Below are positions 17,421-29,526 of a stretch of DNA of 64,000 bases, in pieces (within the stretch, counting starts at the first letter, position 1; every line of letters starts with the position of its first letter). The stretch is from Couchioplanes caeruleus. Its GTDB lineage: Bacteria; Actinomycetota; Actinomycetes; Mycobacteriales; Micromonosporaceae. The DNA lies in assembly GCF_003751945.1 (NCBI RefSeq), contig NZ_RJKL01000001.1, positions 5,828,001 through 5,892,000 of the forward strand, read 5' to 3'. Under the pieces are notes generated by a model. The model was not told where the DNA came from and did no database searches. It saw only the letters and a list, made by a program, of their open reading frames with translations. The position numbers and the translations under genes are program-made.

Positions 17421-17621
17421 TCAGGAAGGCGGCCGCGAGTGCGCCATCTCATGATCGGTCAGCTCGCTCCACAGCCGGCGGATCTCGGCGCTGAGGCATG
17501 CCTCGCGAGGTTTACCGCACGTACACCAGGCTCCCTCCGGCTCGGCGGGGGCGTGCGGTGAGGGAGGATGGGTCCGGAGCGGGGTCGACCCGCTCGTCGA
17601 AGGAGTGATCTGTCCGGACAT
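17421..17621 (-). CDS. Small protein with CxC...C motif
   Basis: 66 residues starting MSGQITPSTSGSTPL; contains WCTCGKPREAC, three cysteines that could bind metal, and a helical C-terminal segment (SAEIRRLWSELTDHEMA). Not recognised. Support for a real gene is the very strong ribosome site AAGGAGGTG seven nt before ATG 17621; the frame stays open upstream but that site decides the start. Confidence 0.6.
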   Translation of the reverse strand: MSGQITPSTSGSTPLRTHPPSPHAPAEPEGAWCTCGKPREACLSAEIRRLWSELTDHEMAHSRPPS

Positions 17622-17788
17622 GTCGTAACACCTCCTTGCCTCGACTCTAGCGATCATGAGATTGCCGCGGGTGAGGTGAGTCACTCTCAGTGGCGGAGAC
17701 CCGAAAGCTACCGACGGGTAACATCTGGTGGGAAACGTGAAACCGGCTGCAGGCGTGCGTCCATAAACAGGAGGGTCGTCGAAGCGCG

Positions 17789-18568
17789 ATGAACATCGTC
17801 GTACTGGTCAAGCAGGTGCCCGACTCCGGTGCCGAGCGCACCCTGAGCGCGAGCGACAACACGGTCGAGCGCGGCTCGGCGAACAACGTCATCAACGAGA
17901 TGGACGAGTACGCCATCGAGGAGGCGCTGAAGATCAAGGAGGCGCACGGTGGCGAGGTGACCGTCCTGACGATGGGCCCCGCCGGTGCGACCGAGTCGAT
18001 CCGCAAGGCCCTCTCCATGGGTCCCGACAAGGCCGTGCACGTGCAGGACGATGCCCTGCACGGCTCGTGCGCCGTGGCGACCTCGAAGGTCCTCGCGGCC
18101 GCCCTCGGCACGCTCAACGCCGACCTGATCCTCTGCGGCGCCGAGTCGACCGACGGCCGCGTCCAGGTCATGCCGCACATGCTCGCCGAGCGCCTCGGCA
18201 TCGCGGCGCTGACCGGCGCCCGCAAGCTCACGGTCGACGGCTCGCAGCTCACCGCCGAGCGTCAGACGGACGAGGGCTACGAGGTCGTCACCGCCGCCAC
18301 CCCGGCCGTGGTCAGCGTGTGGGACACCATCAACGAGCCGCGCTACCCGTCCTTCAAGGGCATCATGGCGGCCAAGAAGAAGCCGGTGCAGGGCCTGTCG
18401 CTCGCCGACCTGGGCGTAGCGGCGGACGAGGTCGGCTTCGCCGGCGCGACGTCGACCGTGGTCGAGTTCGCGCCGCGCCCGCCGCGCAGCGCGGGCACCA
18501 AGGTCACCGACGAGGGCAACGGCGGCGCGCAGCTCGTCGAGTTCCTCGCCACCGAGAAGTTCGTCTGA
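17789..18568 (+). CDS. etfB: Electron transfer flavoprotein beta subunit
   Basis: 259-residue FixA/EtfB protein (MNIVVLVKQVPDS start; DEYAIEEALKIKEA; CGAESTDGR; AMP-binding region). With EtfA it passes electrons from acyl-CoA dehydrogenases to the membrane quinone pool. An AGGAGGG lies 13 nt upstream of ATG 17789, further than usual, so initiation may use GAAG closer in. It is followed 14 nt later by etfA. Confidence 0.95.
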   Translation: MNIVVLVKQVPDSGAERTLSASDNTVERGSANNVINEMDEYAIEEALKIKEAHGGEVTVLTMGPAGATESIRKALSMGPDKAVHVQDDALHGSCAVATSKVLAAALGTLNADLILCGAESTDGRVQVMPHMLAERLGIAALTGARKLTVDGSQLTAERQTDEGYEVVTAATPAVVSVWDTINEPRYPSFKGIMAAKKKPVQGLSLADLGVAADEVGFAGATSTVVEFAPRPPRSAGTKVTDEGNGGAQLVEFLATEKFV

Positions 18569-18582
18569 GAAGGGGCCCCACA

Positions 18583-19533
18583 ATGGCTGAAGTATTGGTC
18601 GTCGTCGAGGCCTCGCAGGCTGCCGGCGTCAAGAAGGTCACGCTCGAGATGCTGACGATCGCCCGCGGTCTGGGCGACGTCTCGGCCGTCGTGTTCGGCG
18701 ACGCGGGTGAGCTCACCGCCAAGCTGGGCGAGTACGGCGCGCAGAAGATCTACGTCGCTTCCGGCGAGGACGTCGAGGGCTACCTGGTGGCGCCCAAGGC
18801 CACCGCGGTCGCCGAGCTGGTCAAGCGCGTCCAGCCGGCGGCGGTCCTGCTCGCCTCCACCCAGGAGGGCAAGGAGATCGCCGGCCGCCTCGCGGTCAAG
18901 CTGGACAACGGTCTGCTCACCGACGCGGTCGAGCTGGCCGCCGACGGCACCGCCACGCAGGTGGTCTTCGCCGGTTCGGCCATCGTCAAGTCGAAGGTCA
19001 CCCGCGGCCTGCCGATCGTGACCATCCGTCCCAACTCGCTGACCCCGGCCGCGGCCCCGGCCACCCCGGCCGTGGAGCAGCTCACGGTCACGGTGACCGA
19101 GGCGGACAAGCTGACGAAGGTCGTCGAGCGCGTCGCGGAGCAGAAGGGCTCCCGCCCCGAGCTCACGGAGGCGTCGATCGTCGTCTCCGGCGGCCGCGGC
19201 GTCGGCAACGCGGACAACTTCAAGCTGGTCGAGGAGCTCGCCGACCTGCTCGGCGGCGCGGTCGGCGCGTCCCGCGCGGCGGTCGACTCGGGCTACTACC
19301 CGCACCAGTTCCAGGTCGGCCAGACCGGCAAGACGGTGTCGCCGCAGCTTTACGTCGCCCTGGGCATCTCGGGCGCGATCCAGCACCGGGCCGGCATGCA
19401 GACCTCGAAGACGATCGTCGCGGTCAACAAGGACCCCGAGGCCCCGATCTTCGAGCTCGCCGACTTCGGCGTGGTGGGCGACCTGTTCAAGATCGTGCCG
19501 CAGGCCGGCGAGGAGATCCGCAAGCGTAAGTAA
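18583..19533 (+). CDS. etfA: Electron transfer flavoprotein alpha subunit
   Basis: 316-residue FixB/EtfA. The C-terminal FAD domain is complete: [51 protein letters not shown] and [11 protein letters not shown]. It forms the heterodimer with EtfB. ATG 18583 with AAGGGG upstream; a strong hairpin terminator follows at 19544. Confidence 0.95.
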   Translation: MAEVLVVVEASQAAGVKKVTLEMLTIARGLGDVSAVVFGDAGELTAKLGEYGAQKIYVASGEDVEGYLVAPKATAVAELVKRVQPAAVLLASTQEGKEIAGRLAVKLDNGLLTDAVELAADGTATQVVFAGSAIVKSKVTRGLPIVTIRPNSLTPAAAPATPAVEQLTVTVTEADKLTKVVERVAEQKGSRPELTEASIVVSGGRGVGNADNFKLVEELADLLGGAVGASRAAVDSGYYPHQFQVGQTGKTVSPQLYVALGISGAIQHRAGMQTSKTIVAVNKDPEAPIFELADFGVVGDLFKIVPQAGEEIRKRK

Positions 19534-19543
19534 CTCTGGTACG

Positions 19544-19577
19544 AAACGGCCCGGCGTCCTCCGATGCCGGGCCGTTT
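19544..19577 (+). terminator. Terminator after etfBA
   Basis: Perfect 12-bp stem AAACGGCCCGGC / GCCGGGCCGTTT with a 10-nt loop, ending in TTTCTCGT, 11 bp after the etfA stop. Confidence 0.85.
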
Positions 19578-19670
19578 CTCGTGCTGCCGCTGTCCGGTTC
19601 TCCCGCTCGCGGGGCGGGGGTGGCGGGCGCGGCGTATCGGTTGACGGCTCAAGGCATAAGCTTCACCACG

Positions 19671-20852
19671 ATGGCCTACCTGGATCACGCGGCGACCACG
19701 CCGATGCTCGCCGAGGCGCTCGACGCGTACGTCGCAGCGGCCCGGCAGGTCGGTAACCCGTCGTCCCTGCACGCAGCCGGCCGATCCGCCCGCCGGCTGG
19801 TCGAGGAGTCCCGCGAGCGGATCGCCGCGGTGCTCGGCGCGCGACCCTCCGAGGTGATTTTCACCAGCGGCGGGACGGAAAGCGACAACCTCGCGACGAA
19901 GGGCATCCACTGGGCCCGCCGCGACGCGGACCCGCGGCGGAACCGGGTCGTGGCATCCGCGGTGGAGCACCACGCGGTCATGGACGCGGTGCAGTGGCTC
20001 GGCTGTCACGAGGGCGCCGCCGTCGACTGGCTGCCGGTCGACCGTTGCGGCCGCGTCGACCCGGCGTCGCTGGCGGAGGTCATCGATGCGCACGGCGACG
20101 AGATCACCGTCGTCAGCGTCCAGTGGGCCAACAACGAGGTCGGCACCGTACAGCCGCTCCCCGGGCTGGCGGCGCTGGCCGCCCGGGCCGGAATCCCGTT
20201 CCACACCGACGCGGTCCAGGCCGTCGGCCAGATCCCGGTCGACTTCGCCGCCAGCGGCGCGGCGGCGATGACCGTCAGCGGCCACAAGCTGGGCGGCCCG
20301 GTCGGCGTCGGCGCCCTCCTGCTGGGCCGCGACATCGCCGCGACCCCGCTGCTGCACGGCGGCGGGCAGGAACGAGACGTACGCTCCGGCACGCTGGACA
20401 CCCCCGGCGTCGTCGCGTTCGCCGTCGCGGTGGAGGCGGCGGTCAAGAGCCAGCAGGAGTACGCCGCCCGCGTCGCTGCCCTCCGGGACGAGCTGGTCGC
20501 CCGCGTGCGAGCGGCCATCCCCGATGCGGTCTTCAACGGTGACGCGGCCGATCGGCTGCCGGCCAACGCGCACTTCTCCTTCCCCGGATGTGAGGGGGAC
20601 GCGTTGCTGCTGCTCCTCGACGCTCAGGGAATATCCTGCTCGACCGGCTCGGCTTGCTCGGCGGGTGTGGCGCAGCCCTCACACGTCCTGCTCGCCATGG
20701 GCGCCGACGACGACCGCGCGCGGTCGTCGTTGCGTTTCACGCTGGGACACACCACGACGCTGGAGGACGTCGACGCGCTGCTGGCGGCGTTGCCGGGGGC
20801 GGTCGAGCGGGCCCGCAGGGCGACGGCCTGGAAGACGCCGCGTCAGCCGTAG
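19671..20852 (+). CDS. iscS: Cysteine desulfurase (IscS/NifS class)
   Basis: 393-residue PLP enzyme that takes sulfur from L-cysteine. PLP lysine K206 in [10 protein letters not shown]; catalytic cysteine C329 in [12 protein letters not shown]-terminal YLDHAATTP. Next to mnmA, so it likely supplies the sulfur for tRNA 2-thiouridine as well as Fe-S assembly. ATG 19671 follows TAAGCT (19657-19662) by 8 nt, with no ribosome site: probable leaderless start. Confidence 0.93.
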   Translation: MAYLDHAATTPMLAEALDAYVAAARQVGNPSSLHAAGRSARRLVEESRERIAAVLGARPSEVIFTSGGTESDNLATKGIHWARRDADPRRNRVVASAVEHHAVMDAVQWLGCHEGAAVDWLPVDRCGRVDPASLAEVIDAHGDEITVVSVQWANNEVGTVQPLPGLAALAARAGIPFHTDAVQAVGQIPVDFAASGAAAMTVSGHKLGGPVGVGALLLGRDIAATPLLHGGGQERDVRSGTLDTPGVVAFAVAVEAAVKSQQEYAARVAALRDELVARVRAAIPDAVFNGDAADRLPANAHFSFPGCEGDALLLLLDAQGISCSTGSACSAGVAQPSHVLLAMGADDDRARSSLRFTLGHTTTLEDVDALLAALPGAVERARRATAWKTPRQP

Positions 20853-20940
20853 GCGGCTGTGCAATGTCACACTGATCGCCGGCCTTCTCGCCGGGGCGGG
20901 CGGTGGGGAAGTGCCGGAGGCGGCGGCTAGGCTTGCCAGC

Positions 20941-22203
20941 GTGCGAGTGCTTGCAGCAATGTCCGGCGGTGTCGACTCCGCCGTCGCCGCCGCGCGCGCC
21001 CGGGATGCCGGCCATGACGTGACCGGCGTGCATCTGGCGCTGGCGCGAAATCCCCAGACCTACCGGACCGGGGCGCGGGGCTGCTGCACCCTCGAGGACT
21101 CCCGGGATGCCCGGCGGTCCGCCGATGTCATCGGCATCCCGTTCTACGTGTGGGACATGGCCGACCAGTTCCACGAGAGCGTGGTCGACGACTTCGTCGC
21201 CGAGTATGCCGCCGGCCGGACGCCGAACCCCTGCCTGCGGTGCAACGAGAAAATCAAGTTCGCCGCGGTGCTGGACCGCGCGGTCGCCCTCGGCTTCGAC
21301 GCCGTGGTCACCGGCCACCACGCCCGTCTCGGCGCCGACGGCATGCTGCGGCGCAGCGTCGACCTCGCCAAGGACCAGTCCTACGTCCTGGCGGTGCTCA
21401 CCCGCGCGCAGCTCGACCGCGCGATCTTCCCGCTGGGCGACTCCACCAAGGCGCAGGTCCGCGAGGAGGCGGCGGCCCGCGGCCTCGCCGTCGCGGAGAA
21501 GCCCGACTCGCACGACATCTGCTTCATCGCCGACGGCGACACCCGCGGCTTCCTCGCCGGCCGCCTAGGCGAGGCCCCCGGCGACATCGTCGACGGTCGC
21601 ACGGGCACGGTGCTGGGGCAGCACTCCGGTGCCTACGCCTACACGGTCGGCCAGCGCAAGGGCCTGGACCTGCGCGTCCCGGCGCCCGACGGCCGTCCCC
21701 GCTACGTCCTGTCGATCACGCCGAAGACCAACACCGTGACGGTGGGCCCGCGCGAGGACCTCGCCGTCAGCACAGTGACCGCCGAACGCCCGATCTGGCA
21801 CGGCGAGCGCACCCCGATCGACTGTGACGTGCAGCTCCGCGCGCACGGCGAAGTCGTCCAGGCCGTGGTGACCCTCGACGACGACGACGGACTGACCGCC
21901 CGCCTCCGGACGCCGGCCCGAGGAGTCGCCGCCGGCCAGGCGATCGTGGCCTACCGTCCGGACCCGGACGGCGACATCGTGCTCGGCTCGGCGACCATCA
22001 CGGCGGGCACCAACGACGAGGCCGGCTCCGCTCCTCGCGCTGCGGCCGGAGCCAGCGCTGCATCCGGCTCCCGCAATCCCGTCGGCTCCGTCCCGCCTTC
22101 CCCTCATGGCGTCGGCTCTGTCTCGGGTTCTCGTGATGGCGTCGGCTCTGTCTCGGGTTCTCGCGATGGCGTTGACTCTGCGTCGGGGTCCCGCGGTGCC
22201 TGA
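20941..22203 (+). CDS. mnmA: tRNA-specific 2-thiouridylase
   Basis: Installs 2-thiouridine at tRNA wobble U34. PP-loop [13 protein letters not shown] at residues 5-17, [13 protein letters not shown] with the nucleophilic Cys, and DICFIADGD are present. GTG 20941 lies 7 nt after TAGGCT (20928-20933): leaderless. 420 residues, longer than usual (about 360) because of a Gly/Ser/Val tail of four 10-residue repeats ([14 protein letters not shown]) encoded by an exact 30-bp period. The last 8 bp overlap the next gene. Confidence 0.92.
   Translation: MRVLAAMSGGVDSAVAAARARDAGHDVTGVHLALARNPQTYRTGARGCCTLEDSRDARRSADVIGIPFYVWDMADQFHESVVDDFVAEYAAGRTPNPCLRCNEKIKFAAVLDRAVALGFDAVVTGHHARLGADGMLRRSVDLAKDQSYVLAVLTRAQLDRAIFPLGDSTKAQVREEAAARGLAVAEKPDSHDICFIADGDTRGFLAGRLGEAPGDIVDGRTGTVLGQHSGAYAYTVGQRKGLDLRVPAPDGRPRYVLSITPKTNTVTVGPREDLAVSTVTAERPIWHGERTPIDCDVQLRAHGEVVQAVVTLDDDDGLTARLRTPARGVAAGQAIVAYRPDPDGDIVLGSATITAGTNDEAGSAPRAAAGASAASGSRNPVGSVPPSPHGVGSVSGSRDGVGSVSGSRDGVDSASGSRGA
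22081..22200. repeat. 30-bp tandem repeats in mnmA 3' end
   Basis: Four 30-bp units (22081, 22111, 22141, 22171); the two central copies differ by one base. In frame, 10 residues per unit. Confidence 0.85.
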
Positions 22204-23287
22204 CTTTCCCTGGGCGCGCGGCTCGGCGACCGCGCTCGGGTCGCTGCCCGGCACTGATGTTGCCGAAGCCCAGCGGCTCGTCGTGGGCGAGCTGCCCGAG
22301 CTGCCGCACCTCGTCGAGCTGCCCGAGCGCGGCCCCGGCGCCGACATGATCGGGCGAGGCGCCGCGTTCCTCGTGGAACTGCCGGTCCAGCTCTACGCCG
22401 GTCGGTGGCAGATCGCGCCGCGGCCCGGAAGGGACATGCGGCGCACGGCCGACCTGCTGGAGCGGGACCTCGACCAGCTCACCGAGCAAGGCGACGGCTA
22501 CACCGGCACCGTCAAGGTGCAGGCCGCCGGCCCGTGGACGCTCGCCGCGAGCCTCGAGCTGCCCGTCGGCGGCCGGATGCTGCGCGACCCGGGCGCCGTG
22601 CGCGACGTGACCGACTCTCTCGCCGAGGGACTGCGCCGCCACGTGGCCGACGTGAGCAAGCGGCTGCCCGGCGCAACCGTGCTGCTTCAACTGGACGAGC
22701 CCTCCCTCCCGGCGGTGCTCGCCGGCCGCGTGCCGACCGAGAGCGGACTCAGCGCCTACAAGGCCGTAGACGGCCCCGACGCGGCCGCCGCCCTACGAAC
22801 CGTCATCGAGACCGTCGGCGTTCCGGTGGTCGTGCATTGCTGTGCCCCGGGCGTACCGTTGCAGGTCCTGAGGGATGCCCGAGCCGCCGCCGTCGCGCTG
22901 GACCTGGCGTTGCTCAAAGATCTCGACCCCCTCGGCGAGGCGATCGAGGCCGGCCTCGGCCTCTTCGCCGGCGCCGTGCCGACCCGGCCACCGTCGGCGG
23001 GCCGCCCGCCGGCGTCAACGGTGGCGGGCGGGGCCCGAACGGCGGCGAGCAACCCGGTGTCGGCGGTGGCGGGCCGGTCCCGGGCGGCGGCGAGCAGCCC
23101 GGTGTTGGCCGCCCAGATCGCGGATCGCGTCGGTGGATTGTGGAGCAAGCTGGGCTTCCCGGCCGCGCGCCTACCGGAGCAGGTGGTGGTGACGCCGGCA
23201 TGCGGCCTCGCGGGAGCCCCACCGGAGTATGTCCGCGCAGTGCTCAAGGCATGCCGCGAGGCCGGCCGCCGACTGGCGGAGGCCTGA
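22196..23287 (+). CDS. Core MetE-like (vitamin B12-independent-type) methionine synthase domain protein
   Basis: 363 residues, corresponding only to the C-terminal catalytic barrel of MetE (full MetE is about 750). [13 protein letters not shown] is the barrel start; VVVHCCAPG and TPACGLAG carry the His/Cys...Cys zinc ligands. Such short MetE-like proteins transfer methyl groups from non-folate donors in some lineages; the donor here is unknown. GTG 22196 overlaps mnmA by 8 bp. Around residues 265-305 an Ala/Ser/Gly insertion is encoded by a 45-bp tandem duplication. Confidence 0.72.
   Translation: MPDFPWARGSATALGSLPGTDVAEAQRLVVGELPELPHLVELPERGPGADMIGRGAAFLVELPVQLYAGRWQIAPRPGRDMRRTADLLERDLDQLTEQGDGYTGTVKVQAAGPWTLAASLELPVGGRMLRDPGAVRDVTDSLAEGLRRHVADVSKRLPGATVLLQLDEPSLPAVLAGRVPTESGLSAYKAVDGPDAAAALRTVIETVGVPVVVHCCAPGVPLQVLRDARAAAVALDLALLKDLDPLGEAIEAGLGLFAGAVPTRPPSAGRPPASTVAGGARTAASNPVSAVAGRSRAAASSPVLAAQIADRVGGLWSKLGFPAARLPEQVVVTPACGLAGAPPEYVRAVLKACREAGRRLAEA
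23009..23105. repeat. 45-bp tandem duplication in the metE-like gene
   Basis: Two copies in phase (23009 and 23054), with a partial third, encoding [15 protein letters not shown] / [15 protein letters not shown]. Confidence 0.7.
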
Positions 23288-23614
23288 ACTTCGTGCCCGC
23301 CGGACCCTGACCGCCTGGGTAACCGGCACCGGTGAGCTGACCGCACGTGGTCAGCGCGCCGGGACCTACCACCATGGGCGAGCTGCTGCTTAGGGCCGGT
23401 TGACCGGGGCGCGGCCGCGTCGGTGCCCGTCGGTGTCCGCCCGCGCTGCTGGCGTCCGTCGGCGCTGCCGGCGTCCGTCCGCGCTGCTGGCGTCCGTCGG
23501 CGCTGCCGGCGTCCGTCCGCGCTGGCGTCCGTCGGCGCTGCCGGCGTCCGTCGGCGGGCGGAACTCTGATCGTTCGGGTCTTTTCTGTCGGACCCGGCGG
23601 GCATCATGCGAGGC
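23288..23614. other. Intergenic region with a minisatellite
   Basis: Between the metE-like gene and the glyoxalase gene. The right half is the 19-bp tandem array described separately; the left 150 bp show no recognisable feature. Confidence 0.6.
23443..23553. repeat. 19-bp minisatellite, ~6 copies
   Basis: GCGCTGCYGGCGTCCGTCS units begin at 23443, 23462, 23481, 23500, 23519 and 23535; the fifth lacks 3 bp. Copies alternate between CTGCTGG and CTGCCGG, i.e. a 38-bp higher-order unit. Period is not a multiple of three, so it is not selected as coding. Confidence 0.85.
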
Positions 23615-23968
23615 ATGATTGGACGTCTCGACACCGTCGTCATCGACTGCCCCGACCCGCGCGCCCTGGCCCGGTTCTACATCGAACTGCTCGGCATGCA
23701 CGTCGTCCAGGACGAGGACGACTGGGTGCTGATCCGCACCGACTCCGACGCACCCAGCCTCGCGTTCCAAAAGGCGCCCGACCTGCTTCCGCCACAGTGG
23801 CCCGACCCCGACCGTCCCCAGCAGTTCCACCTGGACGTCCGCGTGGACGACATCGACAAGGCGGAACAGCGAGCTCTCGCGGCCGGCGCCAAGCGGCTGG
23901 ACGGCGGCGGAGACAGTTTCCGGGTCTACGCCGATCCGGTGGGTCATCCGTTCTGCCTGGTCTGGTAA
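23615..23968 (+). CDS. Glyoxalase/VOC-superfamily protein
   Basis: 117 residues, one vicinal-oxygen-chelate domain: TVVIDCPDPRALARFYIELL at the start, FHLDVRVDDIDKAEQRAL in the centre and VYADPVGHPFCLV at the end. Substrate not predictable; members include glyoxalases, antibiotic-resistance and dioxygenase-like proteins. ATG 23615 is preferred because the homology begins at MIGRLD; ATG 23606 is 3 codons upstream. Confidence 0.82.
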   Translation: MIGRLDTVVIDCPDPRALARFYIELLGMHVVQDEDDWVLIRTDSDAPSLAFQKAPDLLPPQWPDPDRPQQFHLDVRVDDIDKAEQRALAAGAKRLDGGGDSFRVYADPVGHPFCLVW

Positions 23969-26685
<2,717 letters not shown>

Positions 26686-27015
26686 CCGCAGTCCCGCCCA
26701 GGCATGCCCACGCGAAGTAGGCGGTTCCTCGAGGCTCGGAGGGGCCGGCCAGTTGTCGTGCCCGCTCGAGAGTGCCGATTCGATGGGCGTGCCGACTTGC
26801 CACGGCCGGCCCGGGAAGTCGCCCGGTGGCGCCTGCCGGGGAGCGTCGTCGGGAAGGCGCGCCGAAGCGTGGCCGCTCCAACGGGTGAAAGTGTCATCGT
26901 TCCGTGTTCTATCACTTATGCCAATTTGATAACGGCGAGTCTGTTTCGCGTAGTTTTGTCGATACGGATCTAGGGTGAGGTGAACTCGGTCGGTCGACGC
27001 CATCGTGGAGGTCGC
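26686..27015. other. Intergenic region with AT-richer promoter zone
   Basis: No gene seen. The right 120 bp (about 26890-26980) are clearly less GC-rich than the surroundings and contain TAGGGT at 26971-26976, a plausible -10 for the GGDEF-EAL gene. Confidence 0.5.
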
Positions 27016-29070
27016 ATGGGTGCCGCACAGCAGCGCATCTCCACGCCGGGTGAGCGGCAGGACCGGTCGGCCAGGCGCGGCGCCATCACCGCCGTCAGTG
27101 GAGCGTTGTTGGTCGACGCCGTGCTCGCGCTGTCCTTCTCCGGCACCTTCGCGCGGCTGCCCACCGCCTTCTGGGTGATGGCGGGCCTGGCCCTCGCCGT
27201 CGACGTCCGGCCCTACGTGGTGGCGAACCGGCGTGCCAGCTCGGTCATCCTTCCCTCGATCTGCTTCACCTTCGGCATCGCGCTGGCGTGGGGGTTCGTG
27301 CCCGCCGTCGCGGTGCAACTGGCCGCGATGGCCGTCGCCGGCATACGGATGAGGCAGTCGCCGCGGCGAGCCCTGCACCTGGCCGTCCAGCACGCCTGCG
27401 CGCTCGCCGGGGCCGCGCTCGTCGCCGGGCTGGCCGGGCTGCGCCTCGACGCCGAGCCGGACTGGGACGACGCCCTCATCACGGTGGCCGCCGCGGCCGC
27501 CTGGATCGGCGCCCGGTACGGGCTCGACTCCCTCGCCGCGCGGCTGCTCAGCGACGGCCGTAGGCGCCGGCGCGTGCAGCGGTGGGGCGTCGAGCTGTTC
27601 GCCACGGCCGCACTGCTGCTGCTCGGTCCGATCGTGCTCGCCGCCGCGCAGGTCGGTGTCGCGCTCGTGCCCTTGGTGCTGCTGGCACTGCACGCCGTGC
27701 ATCGGATGGTGCGGTCGGCGGGCGAGTACGAGCGGGCCGCGCGCGTCGACGTTCTCACCGGCCTGCCGAATCGGCGGGCACTGCAGGCGTCGGTCGCCGA
27801 GCGGGGCAACAGTCGGGGCTCGCACCGCCCCGAGCGGCGGATCGCCTTGCTGCTGTTGGACCTCGACCGGTTCCGTACGGTCAATGACGCCCTCGGGCAC
27901 ACTCACGGCGACCGGCTGCTGGTCCAGGTGGCACAGCGCCTGACTGCGGCCGTACCCCCGCATGATCTTGTCGTCCGGCTCGGGGGTGACGAGTTCGCAG
28001 TGCTGGCGACCCGGGTCGACGGGCCGGCCGCGGCCCGGCGGATAGCGGCGCACCTGGCCGACGCGCTCGGTTCGCCGTTCGCTTTGGACGGCCTGATCAT
28101 CGACGTCAGTGCGTCGATCGGGATCGCGCTGCAGTCCGAGCGCGGCGGTGACGGCGCCGCGCTGCTGCGCCAAGCCGAGGCCGCGATGTACGACGCCAAG
28201 CAGCGCGGCGCCCAGATGGCGGTATACGCGCGCGACGCCGAGCATCACACGCCCGACCTCACCCTCCTCGCAGACCTGCGGCATGCCTTGCAGCAGGAGC
28301 CTGCCGAGGGTCTGATGCTCTATTACCAACCGCAGATCGCCATCGCCACCGGTGAAGTCGTCGGTGTGGAGGCCCTGCTGCGCTGGCGGCACCCCGAGCG
28401 CGGTGTGGTCGGTCCCGAGGAGTTGCTGCGCGTCGTCGAGCAGACGCCGGTGATGCGCCTGCTGACCAGCCGGGTGCTGCGCGAGGTTGTCGGCCAGCTC
28501 GCGGACTGGCGGGCCGGTGGTCGCCCCGTCCGGGCCTCCGTCAACGTCAGCGTGCGCGACCTGCACGCCACGGACATCGCCGAGGAGATCAAGGACCTTC
28601 TGCTCCGGTACGGCGTGCCGGCCGACCTGCTGCAGCTCGAGATCACCGAAAGTGCGCTGATGGCCGACCCGCACCGGGTCCTCGACACCATCACCCGGCT
28701 CGACCGGATGGGGGTCGCGATCTCGCTGGACGACTTCGGCACCGGCTACTCCTCGCTGCAGCATGTGCGCCGGCTGCCGCTGTCCGAGGTGAAGATCGAC
28801 CGGTCCTTCGTGCTCGGCATGGCCTCCGACGCCGGCGACTCGGCGATCGTCCGGTCCGTCATCGCGCTCGCCGGCTCGCTCGACCTGCGGGTCGTCGCCG
28901 AGGGTGTGGAGGACGAACGCACCTGGCGCCTGCTTGCCACCGCCGGGTGCCACGCCGCCCAGGGCTGGTTCCACGCCCGCCCGATGCCGGCCGCGGACTT
29001 CACCGAGTGGTTGGCGCGATATCGCCCGCTGCGGCCGGGCCGCGAACCGGGCGCCTTGGCCACGACGTAG
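27016..29070 (+). CDS. Membrane GGDEF-EAL protein 1 (c-di-GMP turnover)
   Basis: 684 residues: N-terminal membrane region (about six helices to residue ~230), GGDEF domain with intact RLGGDEF (~323), EAL domain with intact EALLRW (~450). EAL catalytic set is complete: SVNVS, LEITES, DDFGTGYSS, VKIDRSF, AEGVED, QGWFHARP. It could both make and break c-di-GMP; the net activity cannot be told. ATG 27016 has GGAGG 4 nt upstream; GTG 26980 is possible. Followed by DnaA boxes and gatCAB. Confidence 0.9.
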   Translation: MGAAQQRISTPGERQDRSARRGAITAVSGALLVDAVLALSFSGTFARLPTAFWVMAGLALAVDVRPYVVANRRASSVILPSICFTFGIALAWGFVPAVAVQLAAMAVAGIRMRQSPRRALHLAVQHACALAGAALVAGLAGLRLDAEPDWDDALITVAAAAAWIGARYGLDSLAARLLSDGRRRRRVQRWGVELFATAALLLLGPIVLAAAQVGVALVPLVLLALHAVHRMVRSAGEYERAARVDVLTGLPNRRALQASVAERGNSRGSHRPERRIALLLLDLDRFRTVNDALGHTHGDRLLVQVAQRLTAAVPPHDLVVRLGGDEFAVLATRVDGPAAARRIAAHLADALGSPFALDGLIIDVSASIGIALQSERGGDGAALLRQAEAAMYDAKQRGAQMAVYARDAEHHTPDLTLLADLRHALQQEPAEGLMLYYQPQIAIATGEVVGVEALLRWRHPERGVVGPEELLRVVEQTPVMRLLTSRVLREVVGQLADWRAGGRPVRASVNVSVRDLHATDIAEEIKDLLLRYGVPADLLQLEITESALMADPHRVLDTITRLDRMGVAISLDDFGTGYSSLQHVRRLPLSEVKIDRSFVLGMASDAGDSAIVRSVIALAGSLDLRVVAEGVEDERTWRLLATAGCHAAQGWFHARPMPAADFTEWLARYRPLRPGREPGALATT

Positions 29071-29116
29071 GAGAAGCATCGGCCCAGTCTTCCGGTTCGC
29101 CGGGCGGACCGGTCCG

Positions 29117-29143
29117 TTGTCCACAGGCGGTCCGTTATCCACA
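29117..29143 (+). promoter_or_regulatory. Two tandem DnaA boxes
   Basis: TTGTCCACA (29117-29125, the actinobacterial consensus) and TTATCCACA (29135-29143, the classical consensus), same orientation, 18 bp apart, inside an imperfect 18-bp direct repeat (GGTCCGTTRTCCACAG). They sit 84 bp before gatC, upstream of a -10-like TAGACT (29185-29190). Confidence 0.7.
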
Positions 29144-29226
29144 GACCGGGGAGCCGCCCGGCAAACCGCTCGCCGGGGCAAATAGACTTCTCCGGTCAGC
29201 ATCACCGACGGAAACCAGGGGGCACG

Positions 29227-29526
29227 ATGGCCGCCATCTCCCGCGAAGAGGTCGCGCATCTCGCGCGCCTGTCGCGGCTCGCCGTGACCGAGGAGGAGCT
29301 GGACAAGTTCGCCGGTCAGCTCGATGTCATCCTCCAGTCCGTCGCCCGCATCGGTGACGTCGCGGCCGAGGACATCCCGCCGACCTCGCACTCCGTCCCG
29401 CTGACCAACGTCTACCGCGACGACGTCGTGCGGCCCGGCCTGACGCAGGACGAGGCACTGTCCGGCGCGCCGGACGCCGCCGACGGCCGCTTCCGCGTGC
29501 CGCGCATCCTGGATGAGGAGGAGTGA
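29227..29526 (+). CDS. gatC: Asp-tRNA(Asn)/Glu-tRNA(Gln) amidotransferase subunit C
   Basis: 99-residue GatC ([31 protein letters not shown] end), the small clamp joining GatA and GatB in the enzyme that makes Gln-tRNA(Gln) and/or Asn-tRNA(Asn). CAGGGGG lies just upstream of ATG 29227. Its stop overlaps the gatA GTG by four bases. Confidence 0.94.
   Translation: MAAISREEVAHLARLSRLAVTEEELDKFAGQLDVILQSVARIGDVAAEDIPPTSHSVPLTNVYRDDVVRPGLTQDEALSGAPDAADGRFRVPRILDEEE

Noticed and set aside
19641..19662. TTGACG upstream of iscS as a -35 box
   Set aside because: Only 10 bp from the TAAGCT -10 box; spacing is far too short.
20524..20940. Upstream extension of mnmA into the iscS gene
   Set aside because: The frame is open, but the PP-loop starts right after GTG 20941, which also has a leaderless promoter.
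23443..23553. Possible CRISPR array
   Set aside because: Units are contiguous with no spacers; it is a minisatellite. No cas genes in the window.
29071..29226. Origin of replication near the DnaA boxes
   Set aside because: Only two boxes, no dnaA/dnaN, no AT-rich unwinding element; treated as a DnaA-binding site only.
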